Shown piece after piece: positions 56,274 to 64,000 of a stretch of 64,000 nt of DNA. The translations under genes were made by a program, and so were the position numbers. The DNA is taken from assembly GCA_021521415.1 (NCBI GenBank), contig JAIQDT010004210.1:195061-259060 (forward strand). Direction: 5' to 3'. A model generated the notes under the pieces. That model was given only the letters and a program-made list of their open reading frames with translations, was not told the origin of the DNA and did no database searches. The stretch comes from Bidens hawaiensis (lineage: Eukaryota > Streptophyta > Magnoliopsida > Asterales > Asteraceae). The first letter of the stretch is position 1. The number at the start of each line of letters is the position of its first letter.

Positions 56274-57232
56274 TGTCACACCTCAAATTTCGACTAACTG
56301 GGTTATACCACGAAGGACGTGACATACTAGGATCTAGCCTATTTGTTATACCAAACAACCATTTAAAATATTTAGAACATCATTTAAGTCTCATCCAAAC
56401 ATGGGAAAACCAAAACAAACCAAATAGTTTAAAGTTTTGCGGAAGCCCTAAAGTAAATGGTTTAAAAAACCATGTGCTCAAACACACACAATCCATCAAA
56501 CGTAAAGAAAAGTAAAATAAGAATTCATGCGATAGATGAGGCTCCAAACATATCCAATGCAACTTCCTCCTTAGCACACCTAGCAACCTAGGCAAATATA
56601 AATACTCAAGGGTCAACACGAAGTTGGTTAGTTCAGTTGTAACATAAGTTAGTAAATCTAGATTTAGCACATTTCAAAATATATCAGGGTAGCTAACCCA
56701 TTTACAAGCTACTAGACGGTTGAACTGAAGTTGACAAGATGTAAGCCTTCTTACTAGGTCTATCTCCAACACTGACGTATATATAGTTAGGTCAATAAGA
56801 CACCCGTTTTACGACATCCTAGTCGTGCTAGCGCGACTATCCCGGGTGGGGTTTGTCAAACCCAATAGTACTTCTCGGTATTACCCTGAAAGAATCCCCT
56901 CTCTAACGGTTATGTGATATAGAGGGAATCTGGAATACACTTGTGATATAAGAAATTACAAAAATCTAAAATGAGTCACTGTGTTTCTTTTAGAAAACAA
57001 GTATAATAATATGTTTGTATTTTCTCCACGAAAACCAACATATGAAAATGGTTTATGTTTTCTCCCCGAAAATAAGTATATGAAAATGTTTTGTGTTTTC
57101 TCCCCGAAAACAAGTATGAAAAGTATGAACTCATCTGGTGATGCGTGTAAAAGATTTTCTTTAAAATTAAGGAAGGCACTTGACTCGCTAACCGTTACCT
57201 AGTACAAGTTTTTAAGTTATGACAGTGTGTTC
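56274..57232 (-). repeat. LTR-like repeat, inverted partner of 44.8-45.8 kb
   Basis: Minus strand ends in GAGGTGTGACA at 56274, as the plus copy does at 45792. It carries the related array of TTTTCTCCCCGAAAAC units at 56985-57118. It is truncated at 57232, where another LTR-like sequence begins. Confidence 0.65.
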
Positions 57233-58081
57233 TGTGACACCCTGCATTTTCACGTTAATACATTTAACCCAAACTTTGTTGTAACAACTCGAATATTTTT
57301 ATTATTATTATCCGTTTACCCGACTTGCTTTTATGTTCGGGTAATTTTAACCTATAAAATACCGCGTCTATTGAGTATTTTAGTATTTTATTAATAATTA
57401 TTTTTATATATTTTTATTAAATATAAATTAACTTTGAAACATATTCAAATTCTACCCTAAATTATATTATAACCTATTTTTGTTTCCACCTCAATACTTC
57501 AGGGACTAATCAGCAAATAACTTAAAATTATATTATAATCCTTTCAAACCATCAATCCAACCTAAGATCCGGATCCAAACCCTCCCTCAAACCATGAACC
57601 ATTTACATAGCTTGGACCTTAATTCTTGCCTTAAACAAGAAATTTATTTATGTATTTTGATCTACTTACCTAAACGACTCCACCGACGAAGGGAATTAGG
57701 AAACTAGATTGTTTATGATACGTATTGATCTTTTTATTGAACCGTCTTAAACCATAAGTCAATATACATTATAATCATCATCATAATTCAATTAAAGTTG
57801 CATAATCAATCCTCATAGCCTAGCAAACAAACCCCACATAACTAATCGGGTTATATTAAGCATCTAAGTGGTGTTCTTGGACCTCGTTTAGCCGGCCTCA
57901 CATCTTCGCAATTGACCCTCGATTAACAATTTTTAAAGGTAATCAATTATATGTTTAGACTCGTTGAGATCTCCTATAGATTAGCCCTACAATTAATTGA
58001 AAAAATAAAGAACGAATTAAAAGATTTGATTTCCTAGGGTTCTTAGTGCATATGGTTGTTTGTCTGTATGCATAAAATAAT

Positions 58082-58171
58082 TGGTCGTTAGTGCTCAGTT
58101 GGTTACGTGCACCTCGTTTCAGACTCTGGACGAGCTGGGGCGCGGGTTCGAGTCTACTCCAACCTGTTTTT
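58082..58171 (+). other. tRNA-like module in an LTR-like repeat, followed by T5
   Basis: D-arm-like GTGCTCAGTTGGTTACGTGC with an A-box (TAGTGCTCAGTTGG, 58089), B-box GGTTCGAGTCT at 58145, about 50 bases apart as in tRNA genes, and TTTTT at 58167-58171. TTGG at 58081 can pair with CCAA at 58159. The T-stem 3' side is degenerate. A transcribed RNA is possible, a normal tRNA unlikely. Confidence 0.6.
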
Positions 58172-58358
58172 GTGTTCTTTTTATATTTTTATTCAATTAA
58201 GCTTATATGTTAATATATTTAATAATTTAAATTGTATTATTAATATTACATATATAATAAATGAGTCATTATTTTCTTAAAACCGACATGTTAACTAATC
58301 ATGTTTCCGAATCTAGGTTAAAGTTATACATATACATATATATATATATATATATATA

Positions 58359-58723
58359 GCATGAGTATCATTATAAAACTCATAAATTATTTAAGAACTT
58401 GAAGAAACATTTGACAACAAACGTTTTTTATAATTATTTTTGTATGTTAGTGTTATTTGAGTGTAGTTTTATCATTTTTATATCTATATTTTCGATTACA
58501 ATTTTGAAAATTATTTTTTATACATATCTATAATTTTTTACACATATGTAAATTTGTTAGTACATAAATTTTACACATATGTAAACTTGTGATTAATATA
58601 TGTAATAAACTTTTTTTATATAAAATATGATAAAACGTCTCTTAAATAATGTTAATATTTAAAAACAATTTAAAAACGTTTGGTTGTTAAGAGTTCTTAA
58701 GAGTTCTTAAATGATAACAACCC
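58359..58723. mobile_element. Small element in a (TA)n tract (MITE-like)
   Basis: Left GCATGAGTATCATTATAAAA and right GATAACAACCC are flanked by TA runs. AAGAACT / AGTTCTT words are near both ends, with AGAGTTCTTA in tandem at the right. About 365 bp, AT-rich, no frame. Confidence 0.5.
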
Positions 58724-58740
58724 TATATATATATATATAC

Positions 58741-58748
<8 letters not shown>

Positions 58749-58774
<26 letters not shown>

Positions 58775-58775
58775 T
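58749..58775. repeat. (TG)n microsatellite
   Basis: GTGTGT run of about 13 units next to the TA tract. Confidence 0.95.
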
Positions 58776-59497
58776 AGTTATTAAAATTTTTAAAAGTTTT
58801 ATTCTTTAAAAAGAGTTTAAAATCTAATATACATATCTAAAACGTATTTTTAGAGTGAAATAAACCAATCTCTTTATATAAACCATAAACTGTTATAATA
58901 TTTATTTAAGTATTTTTAAGTATTTTTATATAATTAAATCATATTATTTACGATAAAACTTTGATAGCAAAATTAATAATAAACTAAAGAGATATAATTT
59001 TCTCCAGAACATTCTCGATCGTCAAATTCCGAACCTCTATCTAGTTTTAGATTCGTTGTTGAATTCCTATTTATTTCCTCAATTATTGTTACTTAGGATA
59101 TCCCATCGATGTTTTCCGCGAAGAGCTTGATCTACCTTTATATCCTATCAAATCATTATTGCCTCGTTTATTTACTAAGGTGAGTATCTCACTCCCCCTT
59201 TTAACTCATTTTTTAACCGTTTTGGGGACATATGTGTTCTATTTATTTTATTACTATAATATTACTCAACTTGAAACTGCTAGTCATGTGTGTTTAACAA
59301 TTTATACCTAACGTGTTATATGCTTATTTGATTTACTTGAATACATGTCGGAGACGTCCAATATTCTCAGTTTAGTATGACCATACGCCCGTCGTGTTAG
59401 CCATCGTTCAGTTCACCTAGCATCGAGCTTACCGACAACATATTTACATGCTTATTGGTTAAATTGCTTATCTCACATGACACAGTTTGCTCTTTTA

Positions 59498-59545
59498 TAT
59501 TATTATTATTATTGTTGTTGTTGTTGTTATTATTATTATTAATAT
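59498..59545. repeat. (TTA)n-(TTG)n microsatellite
   Basis: TTATTATTATTG then TTG and TTA runs. Confidence 0.92.
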
Positions 59546-59888
59546 TATTATACTGTCTTAAATCTGGTTTTATACTCACTCAACCTAGTGTTGACAAAAC
59601 CTATTTGTATTTTTAACGCATATGCAGGTCATCGTGTGATATGATTCTCAAGCTTGATTTGAAGAAACTTAGGGTTGCATGCTAGAGAAGAAGATACAAG
59701 AATTAGATTTTGGATTTTGTTTTACTTGCTTTAACTCTAAATTATGTATTTTTTTACTTTGATGTATAATGATCATTTTAAATAAATTTAATAGATATTG
59801 TCACCTTTAGTATTGCATGATAGTACCTTGAGAGTTGTGAGCAATCAGCTCATGCCCCGGCATTTATGCCTTAGATTGGGGTGTGACG

Positions 59889-60415
59889 TCTGTTATCATA
59901 CACATCATGCATAACATTTACACGAGTCAAAAACGAGTCACACACATGAGTGTGTCAGTACGCGTTGATGATTAATGTAGAATCAAATACGTTTAAATAA
60001 TTCGGATATAATATTCGGTGCAAGATGATTTTATGTATTACATGATTAGTACATTACGCTCACTTAACCTGCTTTAAGATAGTATTTAAAATAATACATC
60101 AAGTATATGTTTATAATATTATCTATGTGAAATTACATATTAAATGATTATGTGCTTAGTTCGTAGTTTGTTGTGTGAAATTTTGATCAATTGTGCGTAA
60201 CTTATAGGATTTCAGCTTTTACAAGAATAATATTTCACGAAATAACAAGGCTTTGTTTTATAGACTTATGTTATTATGTTAGTCATAACGATTCATTAAA
60301 ATACGGTTCGATGTTATTAAGTGTAAAACTCTCAACACTCTTAGCACTGTTTGATTTTGCAAAATTGAATTACCCTTTACCATGTTTAAAATCATTTGAG
60401 TGCGAACATGTCGTG
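59889..60415. other. No gene seen between repeats
   Basis: AT-rich. It ends abruptly at the broken Copia gag. Possibly the remainder of an older repeat. Confidence 0.35.
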
Positions 60416-61123
60416 TTAACCTTGAAACATTGAGTGCTCTTCACTTGAATAGTCTTCCTTTTCATTGATACGGTATAGACACTCTTCATTCCCATATGCG
60501 AAGCACACCTTCATTCTATGATTTTTCTTTGCTAAGCTCCAATCACCGTTAGAAGGTTTAACTCTGGAATTTCCTTCCGTTGATGTTTTAGGTGAGACCC
60601 ATTTCATCGGCTTAGACCAAGACCTTTCTCTGAATGTAGCCCCTTGATTATATATATAATAGGGTACGTAAAGCCAATGAACACAGTTTCTGGCTATGTG
60701 ACCCGGAGTGCCATAATGGTAACACGTTTTGCCTTTTAACACCAGCAGCACCCGGTGAACTATCAACCTTTTTAGGTTTCTTAGCCCTTTTTCGACCTTC
60801 TTTAACCTTGCAGAGCTTTTCACACGGAACCTCTTCATGATCGTAATTCTGGCTATCACAGTTCTCAATGTCAACATTTTCAGCACATGAAGGATGGCAA
60901 CAAGATTGTTAACACATTGAAGACCAGGTTTGATTTCCTCTAGGTATCCTGATCCAACAATTTCAGATTGAACATGTTTACCATATTTCATGTCTTTTAT
61001 CTTTTCTTCCTGCTCTTTGGTAAGAGGAAGACTAGTATAGTTGTCATTGTATGGTGGGGGTACTTGACTATATCCTATACCCCCACTTTCATTCTCTTTC
61101 CACCATAATTGATTTTCAATCAT
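60416..61123 (-). pseudogene. Copia gag fragment
   Basis: Minus-strand frame with a damaged zinc knuckle CYHYGTPGHIARNC (second Cys replaced by Tyr) near 60710, basic stretches (RLKKVEKGLRNLKRL) and a Ser/Lys-rich tail. No protease, integrase or RT follows on the left. The element is cut at about 60416. It belongs with the PBS and LTR at 63003-63514. Confidence 0.75.
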
Positions 61124-63002
61124 GGAATTGACTACCTTACTAGAACCATCAAACTTTCTAAAGTCTAGTTCAACCCTTTTAAATTTATTAGTTAGATTTG
61201 AAACTTCTAACTTAGAGGCTTCCAGTTCAGTAGTTATTCAACAATTTTTCTATTTGGCATCTAGATGGTGAAAACATTTCAAACTGAAATCAAATTTTAG
61301 CTTGGAAAAATCCTTTTTTCTGTGCCTCAATCTTTTCTTTATACAGTTTCTCATTTTTCTTAAGGGTGTAGTTTTCACATTTGACCCTTTCCATCTCCCT
61401 TATCATATTGGAATGTGCTAATGTATTTGAATCTACCTCTGTAGGCGAACTCTTCACGCTCTAAGATATTACTGGTGAAGGAGCAGACTGATTAAAAGTA
61501 CTTCTAAACATTGCGAAGGGTTGTGGAGAATCCATTGAGTAATTAAAAGAATTACTCTGATTTTCCCGCCAATTTTTTTCAAAAAATATGATCGCCAAAA
61601 TTCTCAAGAAAGATGTCCCACTCAAAAGAAGTGTCTAGGAAAAAATTCGTTCAAATATTTTTTTTTCGATTTTTCCGACAAAAAGAATCACCAAAAAAAA
61701 TAGTTGCGCTAATTTTTTCAAGAATGAGGTCTCACTTATAAGGAGTGTTCAGGAAAAAATTTGTTCAAGAAAAATTTTCCCGCCAAATTACTCGTTTTTT
61801 ACCGAGAACCCGAATTCTTAACAGAGAGTAATTCCGAGGAGAGTAATTCCGAGGTGAAAATAAAAATGAATAAAGTAAATAAAATAATAAAAAGACTAAA
61901 ATAAAATGTAAAAATTTAAAGATAATACAGTTTAAGAGAATAACACGAAACATCTGCCTTCGAGAAATTTAGCAAACTTGGGATCAAATTTCAGTTTTTG
62001 AATAAGATTGCCACCTTTATGAAAAGATCCGAACATGGAATCTCATTGATTAAGGTGTTTTCACACAGACTCATGTTCAACGTTGTTATGACATAAAGAG
62101 ACAGGTTGATAGCAGGTATAAATCTTAGCATGATTTTTATTGCGTTAGTGATATGGATTAGATGCAATTAGGCGTAAATCTCAGATGAACATCACTTATG
62201 GACCTGTGATGCCTTCTATCTCTTCTCAAAGCTTATTTGCCTTTCCCCAGATCAACCCAATTTGACTTCAACCCCCTATGCTTGATCAAAACTTTTATAT
62301 AAAGCAATAAAACTTTTAAGCTTTAAGGTTGAACGTTGGGCTTAAATGCCTTTCATTCAGAGTGTTTAGGACTTATTTGAATGCCCCACCTTTGTAGTTC
62401 TAGTTTGACCCTTTAAGCTTTTGAAAAACCCAGAATTTAACATCTCAATATCATATATATACTTACAACATTTTTTTTGACGAGAACCCAAAGTCTTAAT
62501 TGAGAACGAGCTTTGACCGAGAACTAGTTTTGACCGAAAACTTGGTTTGACCGAGAACTAGGTTTGACCGACAATCTCTTAAATTGACCGAGAACAATGA
62601 AGAATGACCTGAGAACTACCAAAACTTGACCGAAAACTATGGAATTAAGAAAAGAAACCCTTAAAAATGGTCGAGAATAATGGGTTTTCTGTCCTGATTG
62701 GCCGAAAACGATGGACTATTTGATCAACTAATGGAATCTTTGACTGAAATCCCCAAAATCAATCAAGATTGCCCAAAAACAAAGTTGACTGATTCAAAAT
62801 TTGCAACCAACTAACTTCCGTGAATTATGGAATTCAAATATTTTCCAAATCAATCAATTCTATAACCAAAAATAAGTCTCTTCTCCTCCAATGAACAGTT
62901 CGCTGGAAAATTTACCCAAAACATCAAGAACACCCTAAATAACAATGAATCGGCAGATCTTGAATTGTTTGATATCACAAACGAGCCTAGAATAGGTCAA
63001 TA
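61124..63002 (-). other. Copia 5' region: gag N-terminal remnant and leader
   Basis: 61124-61560 reads like a broken gag N-terminus. 61565-61787 is a diverged tandem pair of about 135 bp (CCCGCCAATTTTTTTC...GGAAAAAATTCGTTCAA). 61930-62460 is plain leader. 62490-62660 holds the TTGACCGAGAACTA array. Confidence 0.5.
62490..62660. repeat. Leader array TTGACCGAGAACTA
   Basis: About eight copies of TTGACCGAGAACTA or TTGACCGAAAACT spaced 14-25 bp, between PBS and gag. Confidence 0.85.
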
Positions 63003-63015
63003 GGTTCTTATACCA
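63003..63015 (-). promoter_or_regulatory. PBS-like site
   Basis: Minus strand TGGTATAAGAACC, 10 of 12 bases matching the initiator-Met PBS, two bases inside the LTR. Confidence 0.75.
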
Positions 63016-63017
63016 AT

Positions 63018-63514
63018 TGTAAGTCCCGAATCTGGATCACTACAATATGATATTAATTTCGAACATGATATATGTGCGGAATCCAAATACCGTGGTGATT
63101 CAAGAACAATAATACGACAAAAAATAACAGGATTAGATGATACCGATTTCAATGCATACGATTTTATTATCAATAAATCGTCAGATACATAAACCTATAC
63201 CCTTATAAGCACTCTGATAGTTTGATGGTGGCTACAACTGACTGACAACTTCTAACCCTAAATAATTACACATTAAGTATATATAGGGTCACCATAAAAG
63301 ACTCAAAGGCCAAGCCCTACCAAGCCCAAACTAGCCTAACCGAAATCCATAGGGATTTCGGTATTACTAGACAAACCGAAATCCATAGGGATTTCGGTAT
63401 TACACCGTCACAACCATAATGCAATTCTTCAACTCGTCTTCGTTATATCACTTTAGTCTTGATCATGTCATGGCCTTTTGATATGCATCAGCGTAACCAA
63501 ATTGTGACCCAACA
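63018..63514 (-). repeat. Copia-type LTR (497 bp)
   Basis: Plus-strand ends TGTAAGTCCC and GACCCAACA. It has a PBS on the left and a PPT-like AGGGGGTAGAT on the right (minus strand, 63515-63525), so it joins two elements. It contains two identical hairpins at 63340-63397. Confidence 0.82.
63340..63397. repeat. Two tandem perfect hairpins
   Basis: CCGAAATCCATAGGGATTTCGG occurs at 63340-63361 and 63376-63397, with stem CCGAAATCC / GGATTTCGG; the 36-bp unit is repeated. Confidence 0.93.
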
Positions 63515-63530
63515 ATCTACCCCCTAGACT

Positions 63531-64000
63531 GATGCTTTATGTTGGGTCTACATTTGGTGAGTACAATGGTGATTGTTTGTGGGGTTCAATATGAAACAGG
63601 TTCAATATAAAATTGTTGAATCAGGATCAATCTGAAACTGTTTGGATCAGGTTCAATCCTATATGGTAAACAGGTTCAAACTGTAAATCATTTGACTTAC
63701 AAGTGTTAACCCAATGTAGACTCACATAGTACGGCGTCCTCTGGATGGAAGGATCCTCTCACTGAGGTTGATGAAATCTATCAAACTTACCTTCTACCGG
63801 TGTTGTTCCCGAACAATCAGTTACATCAAGAATTCAGTGAAATCACCCGATTAAGAATGTCATTGGTCCTCTCGAAATAGGAGTGTCCACCAGAAGTCAG
63901 ACCGAACACATAAAAAACTGCTTGTTTTCTTGTCTCATTTCTCAGATTGAGCCAAAGTCGGTTGAAATGGCTCTCAAGAAACTAAGCTGGGTGATGTGCA
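63531..64000 (-). other. 3' end of a further Copia-type copy, coding not resolved
   Basis: It lies upstream of the PPT in minus sense and should be the end of another copy. GGTTCAATATGAAACAGG-like words recur at 63590-63710. I could not assign a domain. Confidence 0.35.

Larger units (their letters stand above)
57233..59888 (+). repeat. Large LTR-like repeat with tRNA-like module
   Basis: Begins TGTGACACCCTGC and ends GGGGTGTGAC at about 59887. Contains a donor-like GGTAAT (57938), the tRNA-like module (58082-58171), a small insertion (58359-58723), an AAG/GTGAGT donor at 59179 and an acceptor ATATGCAG at about 59627. The layout copies the LTRs of the complete Ty3 elements. No flanking duplication is clear, so solo LTR status is unproven. 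Confidence 0.5.

Noticed and set aside
58082..58171. A SINE head
   Set aside because: No SINE body, tail or target duplication was seen; the T run directly follows the module.
57233..59888. Proven solo LTR
   Set aside because: Ends look right but I found no matching 5-bp duplicates, so it is listed only as LTR-like.

Overview
The window is a nest of plant LTR retrotransposons and smaller repeats. I see no convincing single-copy host gene and no rRNA gene. Every long reading frame belongs to a Ty3/gypsy or Ty1/copia element. The AT-rich spacers, the initiator-Met tRNA primer sites, the chromodomain Ty3 elements and the dual-RNase-H Tat element all point to a flowering plant. An extra reading frame of a kind I recall from Copia elements of the daisy family (FW..KVKT start, acidic middle, WFKRFLKHEW-type C-terminus) suggests Asteraceae. 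That placement is an inference.

Layout. 1-7108 (minus): a Tat-type Ty3 element cut by the window edge, with gag, protease, two RNase H domains, integrase and a 3' minisatellite. Its reverse transcriptase is deleted. It is inserted at the edge of an old Copia LTR. 7109-24530 (mostly plus): a Copia-related derivative without gag-pol. It has a leader full of AATCGAAT palindromes, a broken accessory frame and a 3' LTR with a duplicated promoter. A complete chromodomain Ty3 element (8885-18606, TSD TTCAA, one intact 1480-residue gag-pol) sits in its leader, and a 493-bp solo LTR (21197-21689, TSD CCAGC) sits in its accessory frame. About 24.6-44.1 kb (minus): a decayed autonomous Copia element whose RT is split by a second chromodomain Ty3 element (26429-35728, TSD TTCAT, one frameshift and one nonsense codon), and which also holds a truncated small LTR element (36717-38400).

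44.1-60.4 kb: non-coding repeats. These are an inverted pair of related LTR-like sequences, two large Ty3-type LTR-like sequences that each carry a tRNA-like module followed by a T5 run, three insertions in (TA)n tracts, microsatellites and short tandem arrays. 60.4-64.0 kb: a broken Copia gag (minus), its leader with a TTGACCGAGAACTA array, and a 497-bp LTR.

How the parts relate. The element at 11-16 kb is the only one with an intact polyprotein. The 7-24.5 kb derivative shares LTR and leader motifs with the 24.6-44 kb Copia element and may have been mobilised by its relatives. The most interesting signals are non-coding: compensatory hairpins inside a predicted LTR intron, tRNA-like Pol III-style modules in LTRs, and a different short-motif array in the leader of each Copia-type element.
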